64,000 bases of DNA from an uncultured Roseibium sp. (lineage in GTDB: Bacteria; Pseudomonadota; Alphaproteobacteria; Rhizobiales; Stappiaceae), in contig NZ_OY769915.1 in assembly GCF_963669205.1 (NCBI RefSeq), positions 5,306,001 to 5,370,000 of the forward strand, read 5' to 3'. Within the stretch, counting starts at the first letter, position 1, and the number at the start of each line of letters is the position of its first letter. The position numbers and the translations under genes were made by a program. The notes below the pieces were generated by a model that saw only the letters and a list, made by a program, of their open reading frames with translations, was not told the DNA's origin and searched no databases. Below, piece after piece: positions 1-9,224 of this stretch.

Positions 1-870
1 GGAGCCGAGCCCGCCGATGATCACCACGATGAAGACCAGCACCATGATCTCCGATCCCATATGCGCGGTGATCGTCTCCTGGTAGAGCCCCCACATCACG
101 CCGCCGAGCCCGGCAAGCGCGGACCCGGTCATGAACACGATCAGGAACAGCCTGCGGATCCTGTAACCGAGCGCTTCGACCATCTCGCCATTCTCGACCC
201 CGGCTCTTACAAGCAGGCCGACCTTCGTGTTCTTCAGGACATGGCGCATGGCCAGAAACAGGGCAAGACCGATGGCGACTGCCACAAGCCTGTACTTCTC
301 AATTGCCGCCTCTCCGAACACCACCGACCCCTGAAACGCCTCGGGGCGTGAGATATGCAGTTCATCTGGACCCCACACCACATAGATCATCTGCTGGGCA
401 ACGATCAGACCGCCCATGGTGACGAGGATCTGCTTGAGATGCTCGCCATAGACCGGCATCACGATGACCCGTTCGAAGGCGTATCCGAGCAGACCGGTCA
501 CCACCATCGCCGCAAGGATTGCTATCAGAACCGCGGCAAGATTGAGCATGACGCTCGGTGACGCCGTCCAGCCCGCAAGCCAGGCCAGAACCGTGAAACC
601 CACAAAGGCGCCCACGGCGACGAAAGCCCCGTGGCCGAAATTGATGACGTCCATGAGCCCGAACACCACCGTCAGCCCGGACGCCATGATGAAGATCATC
701 ATGCCCATGGCCAGGCCCGCCACGGTAAGCGTCAGCCAGCTTGCCGGATTGCCGATGGCGGCAAAACCCAGCAGCGCGAGCACGGGCACCAGCAGCACCG
801 GCAGCTTCTGCAACACCTGTTCGCGCAGAGGCTCCTTTTCGATGCGCGGTTTGATCGCTGTTTCGCTCAT
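1..870 (-). CDS. branched-chain amino acid-type ABC transporter permease, LivH family (3' end off window)
   Basis: Inner-membrane permease of a HAAT-type (branched-chain amino acid, urea or amide) importer. The ATG is at 870 and 290 codons remain open to the window edge, so the C-terminus is missing. The translation is strongly hydrophobic and has the LivH-type segments GLTVVFGLMDVINFGHGA and GEHLKQILVTMGG, with a long N-terminal extension of about 40 residues. Its start overlaps the stop of the LivF-type ATPase gene by an ATGA junction, so the two are translationally coupled. Operon order is binding protein, ATPase, ATPase, permease; the second permease (LivM type) is expected beyond the left edge. 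The substrate cannot be read from the sequence. Confidence 0.88.
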   Translation of the reverse strand, partial: MSETAIKPRIEKEPLREQVLQKLPVLLVPVLALLGFAAIGNPASWLTLTVAGLAMGMMIFIMASGLTVVFGLMDVINFGHGAFVAVGAFVGFTVLAWLAGWTASPSVMLNLAAVLIAILAAMVVTGLLGYAFERVIVMPVYGEHLKQILVTMGGLIVAQQMIYVVWGPDELHISRPEAFQGSVVFGEAAIEKYRLVAVAIGLALFLAMRHVLKNTKVGLLVRAGVENGEMVEALGYRIRRLFLIVFMTGSALAGLGGVMWGLYQETITAHMGSEIMVLVFIVVIIGGLGS

Positions 871-1592
871 TGATGCGCCTCCAGGCTCAGCCCCATAAGT
901 CTCTCCTGCAAGCCCTCATCCTCGACGAGTTCGCTCATCTGTCCGCAATGGATGATGCGGCCGTCGTCCATGACGGCGACCGTATCTCCGATGGCGGACG
1001 CCATTGCGAAATTCTGTTCCACGAGCAGGATCGTGGTGTCTGTCTGTTTCAGTTCGCGCAGGGCGTCGGTCATCGCGTTGATGATTGCCGGCGCGAGCCC
1101 CTTGGTCGGCTCGTCGATCAGGATCAGGCGGCGCGGCTCGATGATGGCGCGGGCGACGGAAAGCATCTGTTTCTGACCGCCCGAAAGCGTTCCGGCGGAC
1201 GCGTTCCAGAAGGTCCCGATCGGGGGAAACAGCTCCTTGATCCAGCTCAGCCGTTGCTGATCGATCGGTCCCGCCGAGGCCGCGAGCGCCATGTTCTCGG
1301 CGACCGTGAGATCCGTGAAGATGCCCATGTCCTCCGGCACATAGGCGACGCCGCGCCGGGAAATCTCCGGCGTGTCGAGCTTCGTGATCAGGTGATCATC
1401 GAAACGGATCTCACCCTGGCTGGCGCTCCACAGACCCATGATGGTCCGGAGCGTCGTTGTCTTGCCGGCACCGTTTCGTCCGAGGAGAACGGTCACCCCG
1501 CCTTCCGGCACCACAAGATCAACGCCTTGCAGAATGTGATAGGGCCCGATCAGAGTGTGCACGCCGGAGAGGGAAAGCAGGTTTCCGGACAT
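867..1592 (-). CDS. livF: ABC transporter ATP-binding protein, LivF type
   Basis: Cytoplasmic ATPase of the HAAT-type importer, 241 aa, which is normal for LivF. Visible motifs are Walker A GRNGAGKTT near residue 38, signature LSGGQKQ, and Walker B LILIDEPTKGLAP followed by the switch region EQN. LivF proteins characteristically have GRNGAGKTT and EQN, whereas LivG has GPNGAGKTT and EHK, and both patterns are seen in this pair. Its ATG abuts the stop of the upstream livG-type gene (shared base 1592), and its stop overlaps the LivH-type start. Substrate specificity depends on the binding protein of the operon and is unknown. Confidence 0.93.
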   Translation of the reverse strand: MSGNLLSLSGVHTLIGPYHILQGVDLVVPEGGVTVLLGRNGAGKTTTLRTIMGLWSASQGEIRFDDHLITKLDTPEISRRGVAYVPEDMGIFTDLTVAENMALAASAGPIDQQRLSWIKELFPPIGTFWNASAGTLSGGQKQMLSVARAIIEPRRLILIDEPTKGLAPAIINAMTDALRELKQTDTTILLVEQNFAMASAIGDTVAVMDDGRIIHCGQMSELVEDEGLQERLMGLSLEAHQ

Positions 1593-2362
1593 CAGGCTGC
1601 CTCCGGAGCCTTGCCGAGATACGCTTCCTGCACCACGGGAAGCGCGATCACCTCGGCGGGATCGCCATCGGCAACAAGTTCGCCGTTGTGCAGGACGACA
1701 ATGCGGTCCGCCAGGGACCGGATCACGTCCATCTTGTGCTCCACCAGCAAAATGGTCCGGTCCATATCCGCCTTGAGCTTCCGGATCAGCTCCAGAATGA
1801 CCGGGACTTCGTCGACGCTCATGCCCGCGGTCGGTTCATCGAACATCAGCACCTGCGGCCCGAGCGCAATCAGAAGGGCAACTTCGAGTTTGCGCTGGTC
1901 GCCATGGGGAAGCGCCGAAACGATCTGGTCGGCCTGATCGATCAGCCGCACCTCCGCCAGCACATGGTCCGCGCGTTCAAGAAGCTCTATATGGCTTTCG
2001 GCGATAGACAGCAGGTCAAACCCCTTGCGCGCCTTCGATTGCGCGACAAGGCGCACGTTCTCGCGCACGCTCAGGGTGGGAAACAGGTTCGTCAGCTGGA
2101 AGGCACGGCCGATGCCCCGATCGGTGCGTTCGGGCACGGATTGCCTGGTGATGTCCTCGCCGTTCAGCGTCACGGTGCCGCCCGTTGCCTTCAATTGCCC
2201 TGAAATGAGATTGAAATAGGTCGTCTTCCCGGCACCGTTCGGCCCGACGATGGCCGTCAGCGTTCCTCGGTCAAACCTGCACGAGACGTGGTCGACCGCA
2301 ACGTGACCGCCGAACCGGATTGTCAGGTCGCGGGTTTCAAGAATGGGTTTTTCTGTCGCCAC
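1592..2362 (-). CDS. livG: ABC transporter ATP-binding protein, LivG type
   Basis: Second cytoplasmic ATPase of the HAAT-type importer. Motifs: Walker A GPNGAGKTT, Walker B QVLMFDEPTAGMSV, and the LivG-typical helix with VEHKMD. The signature motif is degenerate: ALPHGDQRKLE, where canonical LivG has LSYGQQR. I chose a GTG start at 2362 (protein begins VATEKPILETRD), because AGGA lies about nine bases upstream; an in-frame ATG at 2401 would add 13 residues that do not fit the family. With the GTG start the protein is about 256 aa. It follows the binding-protein gene after about 130 bp containing a hairpin (2405-2435) and is directly coupled to livF. Confidence 0.9.
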   Translation of the reverse strand: MATEKPILETRDLTIRFGGHVAVDHVSCRFDRGTLTAIVGPNGAGKTTYFNLISGQLKATGGTVTLNGEDITRQSVPERTDRGIGRAFQLTNLFPTLSVRENVRLVAQSKARKGFDLLSIAESHIELLERADHVLAEVRLIDQADQIVSALPHGDQRKLEVALLIALGPQVLMFDEPTAGMSVDEVPVILELIRKLKADMDRTILLVEHKMDVIRSLADRIVVLHNGELVADGDPAEVIALPVVQEAYLGKAPEAA

Positions 2363-2404
2363 CGGAACGTATCCTGTGAAATTGAAGACAACTGCCGGCA
2401 AAAG

Positions 2405-2435
2405 CCCGGCCGGTCGAGCTGTTTTCCCGGCCGGG
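2405..2435 (-). terminator. hairpin between binding-protein gene and livG-type gene
   Basis: Perfect 9-bp inverted repeat, CCCGGCCGG at 2405-2413 and CCGGCCGGG at 2427-2435, with a 13-base loop. Read on the minus strand it is followed by CTTTTG. It lies between the stop of the binding-protein gene (2495) and livG. I read it as a partial terminator or RNA-stabilising stem-loop that lowers expression of the distal genes relative to the binding protein. Confidence 0.6.
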
Positions 2436-2494
2436 TACTTTACAGGATTTCGGGAAACGGCGCGTGGTCGATGGGGTGAAACGCGCCGGTCTCC

Positions 2495-3694
2495 TTACTG
2501 GTTGCGCACCGGAATGTTCATGTCCTCGATCTTCAGTTCGCGAACCAGTTCCGGAATGCCCCATTCCACGTCCGGGTCGACCCGGATCTTGAAGTGATAC
2601 ATGGGCTGCAGCGCCTGGTGGTCTTCCGCACGGAACATCATCTTGCCCTTGGGCGTTTCGAATTCCATGCCTTCCATTGCGCCGATCAGGTCTTCCGTAT
2701 CGGTGGACCCCGCGTTACGGATGGCCTCGACAATCGCGATCCCTGCGGACATGCCGCCTGCGGTGAAGAAATCGGGCGGCGCGTCGAACCGCTTCTGGTG
2801 TTCGGACACCAGCCAGTCGTTCACCGGGTTCTTCGGGATTTCGTAGTAATAGTATGTCGCGCCTTCCATGCCCGGCAGTTCCTTGTAGGCCTTCATAGCC
2901 GCCAGAATGTTGCCGCCCGTCGCGATCTCGACGCCGAACCTCTCCGGTTCCATGGCCTGGATCTTGCTGATCGGATTGCCGCCGCCGGCCCAGATCACGA
3001 ACAGGAATTTCCGGCCCGGCTCGTCTTTCAGCGCGTCGAAAATGCGTTGCGCATTCGCGGTGAAGTCCTTGGTGTCGGTGGGCGCGTATTCCTCGAAGAC
3101 AAGGTTGGCACCTGTGCCTGCCAGGGCTTCCTTGAAGGCGGCGACACCGTCCCGGCCGAACGCGTAATCCTGCGCGAGCGTTGCAATGGATACGCCTTCC
3201 TGACCGAGGGCGACAGCGTTGGCGATCGCGTCCTGCGAGGAGTTGCGCGACGTCCGGAAGACATACCGGTTCCAATTGCTGCCGGTAATGGAATCGGCCA
3301 CGGCCGGCTCAACGATCAGCAGTTTTTCGTATTCCTCTGCAACCGGCAGCATCGCGAGCGCGACACCGGACGACACCGGCCCGACCGCGATATCGACCTC
3401 GTCGTCGCCATAGGCTTCGGCAAGCGCCGCCTTGCCGATATCCGGCTTCAGCTGGGTGTCCTTTTCGATGACAACGATCTTGCGGCCGTCAATTTCCATC
3501 GAACCGTCAGTGGCATATTCAAGCCCCATCATCAGGCCGGTATGGGACTGTTTGGCGTAGGCCTCGAACGGGCCCGTCTTGCCATAGACATGCGCGATCT
3601 TGATGTCTTCAGCCAAAGCGCCGGCTGCACCGGCGGCGAGAAGACCGACAGTTGCGACAAGCGGCAGAGACCAGCGGAAAAGGCGTTTGGTCAT
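2495..3694 (-). CDS. ABC transporter substrate-binding protein, type I periplasmic fold (LivK-like)
   Basis: Secreted binding protein of about 399 aa that delivers substrate to the LivGFH-type complex. A Sec signal peptide is obvious (MTKRLFRWSLPL, hydrophobic core, cleavage near GALA-EDIKIA). The mature part has the Leu/Ile/Val-binding fold: KIAHVYGKTGPFEAYA at the start, VDIAVGPVSSGVALA, and a C-terminal lobe with TAGGMSAGIAIVEAI. Two adjacent ATGs (3697 and 3694) follow a GGGAGG ribosome site; 3694 gives the better spacing of seven bases. First gene of the operon, with its own promoter at 3792-3820. Ligands of this subgroup range from branched-chain amino acids to aromatic acids, and I cannot decide between them. 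Confidence 0.9.
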   Translation of the reverse strand: MTKRLFRWSLPLVATVGLLAAGAAGALAEDIKIAHVYGKTGPFEAYAKQSHTGLMMGLEYATDGSMEIDGRKIVVIEKDTQLKPDIGKAALAEAYGDDEVDIAVGPVSSGVALAMLPVAEEYEKLLIVEPAVADSITGSNWNRYVFRTSRNSSQDAIANAVALGQEGVSIATLAQDYAFGRDGVAAFKEALAGTGANLVFEEYAPTDTKDFTANAQRIFDALKDEPGRKFLFVIWAGGGNPISKIQAMEPERFGVEIATGGNILAAMKAYKELPGMEGATYYYYEIPKNPVNDWLVSEHQKRFDAPPDFFTAGGMSAGIAIVEAIRNAGSTDTEDLIGAMEGMEFETPKGKMMFRAEDHQALQPMYHFKIRVDPDVEWGIPELVRELKIEDMNIPVRNQ

Positions 3695-3791
3695 CATGTT
3701 TCCTCCCAGTGCGCGAACAGGCTTCCGTGCATCCTCGAACGTGTGCTTGACACCCGGATGACACTGGAACCTCGCCTGACGCATGGCCATA

Positions 3792-3820
3792 TATGAAACC
3801 TGAATCAGTATTCATGTCAA
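3792..3820 (-). promoter_or_regulatory. promoter and candidate operator of the liv-type operon
   Basis: On the minus strand a perfect -35 TTGACA (3820-3815) is separated by exactly 17 bases from a -10-like TTCATA (3797-3792). The spacer contains the inverted repeat TGAAT-ACTG-ATTCA (3801-3814). A palindrome between -35 and -10 is the classic position for a repressor site. No regulator gene is next to this operon in the window, so the binding protein is unknown. Confidence 0.5.
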
Positions 3821-3895
3821 GAGCAGGCAGTGCCCACGGCCGCAATATGGCCTGCCTTTCGCCGAGCTCGTTGAGCGCGCTTCCTCAGGGATGAG

Positions 3896-4151
3896 GAATT
3901 TCACTCCCGGTAACCTTCCCGGCCAAGCGCAGCGCAGAGCCGGGACCCACTCGTTTCCAAAGCCGTCGGAAGAAGGCAAGGAGGCGGTACCATCTCATTC
4001 GCAAACGAGAGTAGGCCCCGGGTCTCACTTCGTTCGCCCGGGGTGACGATGGAAGATTTTGGCACTCCCCCACCGTCATTCCAGACAAGTGAGGCAAGGC
4101 CGAACGCCGATCTGGAATCCAGAAATCAGCGTGAGCGCAGCGAACCCGAAA
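3896..4151. repeat. 256-bp direct repeat, copy 1
   Basis: Starts GAATTTCACTCCC and ends at CGAACCCGAAA. It is near-identical, at an offset of exactly 296 bases, to 4192-4447. The unit contains a GCCGGGAC palindromic arm, a CTTCGTTCGCCCGGGGTGACG segment, and the pair CGTCATTCCAG / CTGGAATCCAG. This suggests a composite of several small palindromic elements that was duplicated as a block. Confidence 0.85.
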
Positions 4152-4191
4152 ATCGAGGCTGCCGTAAACAGCCGCGCCTGTGGCCCATTAG

Positions 4192-4447
4192 GAATTTCAC
4201 TCCCTGTTGTCATCCCGGCCAAGCGGAGCGCAGAGCCGGGACCCGCTCGTTTTCAGAACCGTCGGAAGACGACAAGGAGGCGGCATCATCTTATTCGTAA
4301 GCGACAGCAGGCCCCGGCGTCTCACTTCGTTCGCCCGGGGTGACGATGATGGGTTTGACGCTCCCCCACCGTCATTCCAGACAAGTGAGGCAAAGCCGAA
4401 CGCTGATCTGGAATCCAGAAATCAGCGTGAGCGCAGCGAACCCGAAA
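4192..4447. repeat. 256-bp direct repeat, copy 2
   Basis: Second copy of the unit at 3896-4151, separated from it by 40 bases. Differences are scattered substitutions, not large indels, so the duplication is old enough to have diverged slightly. No open frame is conserved between the copies, which argues against a coding function. Confidence 0.85.
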
Positions 4448-4482
4448 CACAAACAAGCCGACTTGCCCCCCAAGCTCCAGCC

Positions 4483-4522
4483 TCATCCTGAGGAGCACGC
4501 GCGCGTGCGTCTCGAAGGATGG
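4483..4522. repeat. dispersed CATCCTGAGGAG palindromic repeat
   Basis: Form CTCATCCTGAGGAGC, then a GCGCGC-rich core, then TCTCGAAGGATGG. The same element recurs at 4804-4846 and a variant with longer stem at 58397-58434. Repeats of this type are common in alphaproteobacterial intergenic DNA and can form stem-loops in RNA. No function is implied by position. Confidence 0.65.
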
Positions 4523-4646
4523 GGATCACGCACGTAACCAACCGCAAACCCGGTCACCTCTCCCGGTGGGAGAGGGAAACCGGGGAAGCGTAGCGGCCCT
4601 CGCCAAGCCGCGCAGCCTCTCAGGGTTGAGACCACGGATCCGTGCC

Positions 4647-4708
4647 GTCCCGGACCTGATCCGGGACCTGAAAAGCGACTGCCAGGAGACCCCGGCTCAA
4701 GGCCGGGG
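4647..4708. repeat. two adjacent short perfect hairpin repeats
   Basis: GTCCCGGA-CCTGA-TCCGGGAC at 4647-4667 and CCCCGGC-TCAAG-GCCGGGG at 4690-4708. Both are perfect stems with five-base loops, in a stretch with no gene. They resemble the small palindromic repeats seen elsewhere in the window (for example 33771-33791). Confidence 0.6.
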
Positions 4709-4803
4709 CGGCGATCGCAGGACCAATTTCGTCTGTATTTTTTTTGATGGCCTCGTAGCCTGCGCCATCATGGACCTGCTTCGGAGATCACCTCAGGCGA
4801 AAA

Positions 4804-4846
4804 CCTCATCCTGAGGAGCCCGCGCGCGTGCATCTCGAAGGATGGG
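4804..4846. repeat. dispersed CATCCTGAGGAG palindromic repeat, second copy
   Basis: Begins CCTCATCCTGAGGAGCC and ends CTCGAAGGATGGG, matching 4483-4522 with a slightly different GC core. It is followed after about 25 bases by an inverted half (CATCCTTCGAGACA from 4870). Confidence 0.65.
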
Positions 4847-4976
4847 CAGATAATTCAGAGGGCGCGGCCCATCCTTCGAGACAGCACTGCCGCACTTCCT
4901 GTTCAAGGCCGACGCCTCCCCGGTCAAACGTGATCCTGAGCGGCAAGGTCTGACGCGGCGGTAAATCTTCCCGAAC

Positions 4977-6038
<1,062 letters not shown>

Positions 6039-6063
6039 TTGGTTTCTTCTCCCTGGGAATTTC

Positions 6064-6843
6064 TTATGCGGGGAACTGCCAGTCTTCAACGGCTGCAGCG
6101 ATTTCGGAAGCGGTCTTCAAAAGCACGGGCTGTGCCTTTGAAAGCTCTTCCAGACCCTTACGTGTGGTTGACGTTGTAACGGACAGGGCGCCGATCGGGC
6201 GCCCCTTGGACGACAGCACCGGCGCGGCGATGCAGACGATGCCCGGCTCGTGTTCTTCGCGGTCGAACGCAACACCCGAGCGCCTGATTTCCTCCAGATC
6301 GGCCTTCAACTCGGCCTCGCTGCAGAGCGTTGCCGGTGTATAGCGGTAGAACGACTGCTTCTTGATGGCTTCTGCAAGTTCTGCTGGTTCGAGAAAAGCC
6401 AGCAGGGCCTTGCCGACGCCGGTGCAGTATCCCGGGCCGATCTTTCCGGCCTGCGAGTACATGTCGATGGGATTGACCGCGTTTCTCTTGTCGACGTAAA
6501 GCACCTGGCCGCCGTCGAGCTGTGCGAGGTGAACGGTTTCACCGACCTCCTCCGAGAGCTTGCGCACGAACGGGCGCGCGATCGGAGCAATGGAGCTCTG
6601 GCGCCACGCGGCATGCGCCAGCCGCACGAGACGTATTCCGAGCGAATAGGTCTGCTGCCCCTCGTCATAGGCAAGCATGCCCTGGCTCACCAGCGTCTGC
6701 AGCAAGCGGTACAGCGTCGCCTTGGGATGGACACTGTCGGAGAGCAGTTCGGTGAAGCGGACCGGACGTCCGACGGCAGCGACCCTGTCGAGCACGTCGA
6801 GCGCTTTGCCGACAGTTCCGTCGCCGGTGGCCTGCTTGTTCAT
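6064..6843 (-). CDS. IclR family transcriptional regulator of the galactoside island
   Basis: 259-aa regulator with an N-terminal winged helix (GTVGKALDVLDRVAAVGRPVRFTELL..PKATLYRLLQTLV, residues about 8-65) and a C-terminal IclR effector domain (GETVHLAQLDGGQVLYVDK, GPGYCTGVGKALLAF, DREEHEPGIVCIAAPV). The start at 6843 is supported by GGAGG five bases upstream. It is divergent from the galactoside transport/catabolism operon across a 118-bp gap holding a candidate operator at 6929-6945. By position it should control both arms, with a sugar or galactonate-type intermediate as the likely effector; that is inference. The KDPGal-forming enzymes downstream make 2-keto-3-deoxygalactonate a plausible ligand. 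Confidence 0.92.
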   Translation of the reverse strand: MNKQATGDGTVGKALDVLDRVAAVGRPVRFTELLSDSVHPKATLYRLLQTLVSQGMLAYDEGQQTYSLGIRLVRLAHAAWRQSSIAPIARPFVRKLSEEVGETVHLAQLDGGQVLYVDKRNAVNPIDMYSQAGKIGPGYCTGVGKALLAFLEPAELAEAIKKQSFYRYTPATLCSEAELKADLEEIRRSGVAFDREEHEPGIVCIAAPVLSSKGRPIGALSVTTSTTRKGLEELSKAQPVLLKTASEIAAAVEDWQFPA

Positions 6844-6928
6844 GTTTTCCTCCATAGGCCCGTTTCTTTTCGCCGGACCTGTTGACAACTTAACCCGATC
6901 GCATCAAAGTATCAATATACAAAACTAA

Positions 6929-6945
6929 GTTTCACATAATGGAAC
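6929..6945. promoter_or_regulatory. candidate IclR operator in the divergent promoter region
   Basis: GTTTC-ACATAAT-GGAAC, an imperfect inverted repeat (arms GTTYC / GRAAC) lying 17 bases before the ATG of the binding-protein gene at 6962. IclR-family proteins typically bind short GTTCC/GGAAC-like palindromes. Placement in the only intergenic region between iclR and the operon supports the call, but the arms are short. Confidence 0.4.
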
Positions 6946-6961
6946 CTAAAGGGAGGACACC

Positions 6962-8221
6962 ATGCGTTCCATGTTGAAGACGTCCGCGACTGCTTTTGCC
7001 ATTCTGGCAGGCACGATGGGCGCTGTTTCTGCTGACGGCCTGACAGGCGATCTGAAGATTTTCCTCGACACATCCAACCCGGCGCCGCGGGCCACGATGG
7101 AACAGATGATCTCGCAGTTCCAGGCAAAGAACCCCGACCTCAATATCGAGACGACCGTGATCGATCGCGAGGCCTACAAGACCCAGATCCGCAACTTCCT
7201 GACGGCGAATGCGCCTGATGTCGCGACCTGGTATGCGGCCAACCGCATGCGTCCCTATGTCGAGGCTGGCCTCTTCGAAGATGTTTCCGATTTGTGGGCA
7301 GAGCCAGCAATCGCCGAAAACCTTGCGTCGACAAAGGGCGCGATGACCATCGACGGCAAGCAGTGGGGCGTTCCCTATACCTACTACCAGTGGGGCGTCT
7401 ACTACCGCAAAGACATCTTCGACGAACTCGGCCTGAGCGAGCCGACGACGTGGGAAGAAGAAAAGGCCAACTGCCAGAAGATCATCGATGCCGGCAAGAA
7501 GTGCTACACGATCGGCACCAAGTTCCTCTGGACCGCAGGCGGCTGGTTCGACTACCTGAACATGCGCACCAACGGTTTCGATTTCCACATGGATCTGCTG
7601 ACCGGCAACGCGTCCTGGCAGTCCGACGAAGTCCGCAAGACCTTCGCCAACTGGCGCGAACTCATCGACATGGGTGCATTCATCGACAATCACCAGACCT
7701 ACAGCTGGCAGGAAGCCCTGCCGTTCATGGTCAAGGGCGATGCCGCAGCCTACCTGATGGGTAACTTCGCGGTCGCTCCGCTTCGCGACGCCGGCCTGAG
7801 CGACGACCAGCTCGATTTCTACCAGTTCGTCGAAATCACACCGGGCATCGAAAAGGCGGAAGACGCTCCGACCGATACCTTCCACATTCCGGCAAACGCC
7901 CAGAACAAGGAAGCAGCGCGCGAGTTCCTGCGTTTCGCGGTGTCTCCTGACGTTCAGACCGAAATCAACAACGGCAAGAACCTCGGCCAGCTGCCGGTCA
8001 ACGCCCAGTCTTCGGTTGACGACGACAAGTTCCTCGTCGAGGGCTTCGAGATGCTCTCCACCAACTCTCCTGGCGGTGTTGCCCAGTTCTTCGACCGTGA
8101 CGCTCCGGCTGAAATGGCGAAGGTCGCCATGGAAGGCCTGCAGGAGTTCATGGTCAAGCCGGACAACCTTGACAAGATCCTGGCCCGTCTCGATCGCGCC
8201 CGCGAGCGCATCTACAAGTAA
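6962..8221 (+). CDS. carbohydrate ABC transporter substrate-binding protein (galactoside importer)
   Basis: 419-aa family 1 extracellular solute-binding protein. The Sec signal peptide is MRSMLKTSATAFAILAG..., cleaved near VSA-DGLTG. The mature protein has the typical opening GDLKIFLDTSNPAPRATMEQMISQF, the ligand region DVATWYAANRMRPYVEAGLFEDVSDLW and aromatic-rich patches (YTYYQWGVYY, WTAGGWFDYLN) suited to stacking on sugars. GGGAGG sits six bases before the ATG. It heads the operon with two permeases, alpha-galactosidase and galactose-oxidation genes, so the ligand is probably an alpha- or beta-galactoside. A strong hairpin follows the gene (8240-8265). Confidence 0.9.
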   Translation: MRSMLKTSATAFAILAGTMGAVSADGLTGDLKIFLDTSNPAPRATMEQMISQFQAKNPDLNIETTVIDREAYKTQIRNFLTANAPDVATWYAANRMRPYVEAGLFEDVSDLWAEPAIAENLASTKGAMTIDGKQWGVPYTYYQWGVYYRKDIFDELGLSEPTTWEEEKANCQKIIDAGKKCYTIGTKFLWTAGGWFDYLNMRTNGFDFHMDLLTGNASWQSDEVRKTFANWRELIDMGAFIDNHQTYSWQEALPFMVKGDAAAYLMGNFAVAPLRDAGLSDDQLDFYQFVEITPGIEKAEDAPTDTFHIPANAQNKEAAREFLRFAVSPDVQTEINNGKNLGQLPVNAQSSVDDDKFLVEGFEMLSTNSPGGVAQFFDRDAPAEMAKVAMEGLQEFMVKPDNLDKILARLDRARERIYK

Positions 8222-8239
8222 GTTCCGCGTTTCGGAACC

Positions 8240-8265
8240 GGACAGGGTGCATGTGCACCCTGTCC
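8240..8265 (+). terminator. hairpin after the galactoside binding-protein gene
   Basis: Perfect 12-bp stem GGACAGGGTGCA / TGCACCCTGTCC with a two-base centre. It is preceded by a smaller stem GTTCCG / CGGAAC (8222-8238). No U-run follows, so it is more likely a 3'-end stabiliser or attenuator than a full terminator. It sits between the binding-protein gene and the first permease gene. Confidence 0.6.
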
Positions 8266-8305
8266 CTTCAAAAGGTCCCGGTAGCCACATCCTGAAGAGG
8301 CAAAC

Positions 8306-9223
8306 ATGGCCCAAGAGTCCGTTGCCCAAGACCACCAGAGCTCGTGGTGGCACAGAAACCAGCAGCAGCTGACACCATGGCTGTTCCTGGCTCCAGGAAT
8401 CCTGTTCTTCCTGTTTTACGTGATCTTCCCGATCTTCCAGTCCTTCAACCTGTCGCTCTACGAGTGGGACGGGCTCGGCAAGGCGGAATATGTCGGTCTC
8501 TACAACTACGAAGAACTCTATTGGGACGAGGCGTTCTATACGTCTTTGAAAAACAACCTCATCTGGCTGCTGCTGTATCTTCTTGCGATCCCGGCCGGTC
8601 TCTTCATCGCCCTGTTCCTGAACCAGACGGTCACCGGAATACGGCTCTACAAGTCCCTGTTCTTTTTCCCGTTCGTCATCTCCCAGGTGGTCGTTGGTCT
8701 CGTGTTCACATGGTTCTACGATCCGACCTTCGGCATCCTCAACGTTCTGCTTGGCTCCATCGGGCTGCCGCCGATGAACGTCCTCGGCGATGAGAACTGG
8801 GTGACGGTCGGCATCATCGTTGCCGGTCTCTGGCCACAGACTGCCTATTGCATGATCCTTTATCTCACGGGTCTCAATGCAGTCGATCCGGAACAGATCG
8901 AAGCCGGACGTCTTGACGGTGCCAAGGGCTGGAAAATGCTCTGGTACATCATCGTGCCGCAGCTGCGCCCGGCCACCTTCATCGCCTTTGTCGTCACGAT
9001 CATCGGAGCGCTGCGTTCCTTCGACCTGATCTCGGTCATGACCAATGGCGGCCCGTTCGGCGCCAGCCGCGTTCTCAGCTTCTACATGTTCGAGGTCGCC
9101 CTGTCCGAATACGGGTTCCGCATGGGCTATGGCGCTGCCATCGCCGTCGTGCTGTTCCTGATCATGCTGGCCTTCATCGCCTACTTCTTGCGGTCGATGT
9201 ACAAAGAAGAAAAGGCGCGCTGA
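8306..9223 (+). CDS. carbohydrate ABC transporter permease, MalF/UgpA type
   Basis: 305-aa inner-membrane permease of the CUT1 family with about six membrane helices, starting near residue 25 (LTPWLFLAPGILFFLFYVIFPIFQSF). It has the EAA-type cytoplasmic loop (EQIEAGRLDGAKGWKMLWYIIVPQL), which contacts the ATPase. The ATG at 8306 is preceded by GAAGAGG. It follows the binding-protein gene and is separated by one base from the second permease, its partner in the heterodimer. The matching ATPase is presumably the one at 4977-6038. Confidence 0.92.
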   Translation: MAQESVAQDHQSSWWHRNQQQLTPWLFLAPGILFFLFYVIFPIFQSFNLSLYEWDGLGKAEYVGLYNYEELYWDEAFYTSLKNNLIWLLLYLLAIPAGLFIALFLNQTVTGIRLYKSLFFFPFVISQVVVGLVFTWFYDPTFGILNVLLGSIGLPPMNVLGDENWVTVGIIVAGLWPQTAYCMILYLTGLNAVDPEQIEAGRLDGAKGWKMLWYIIVPQLRPATFIAFVVTIIGALRSFDLISVMTNGGPFGASRVLSFYMFEVALSEYGFRMGYGAAIAVVLFLIMLAFIAYFLRSMYKEEKAR

Positions 9224-9224
9224 G

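Larger units (their letters stand above)
3698..4976. other. gene-free intergenic region filled with repeats
   Basis: About 1.28 kb without a credible gene. Apart from the liv promoter it consists of repeat families: a 256-bp direct duplication (3896-4151 and 4192-4447), CCTCATCCTGAGGAG...CGAAGGATGG palindromes (4483-4522 and 4804-4846, with half copies near 3870 and 4870), and short perfect hairpins at 4647-4667 and 4690-4708. Short open frames here have no family resemblance and run through the repeats. It separates two operons that both end or start away from it. Confidence 0.8.

Noticed and set aside
3896..4447. Tandem repeats as a possible CRISPR array or an IS remnant.
   Set aside because: Only two units of 256 bp, no short regular spacers, no cas genes, and no transposase frame or target-site duplication visible.
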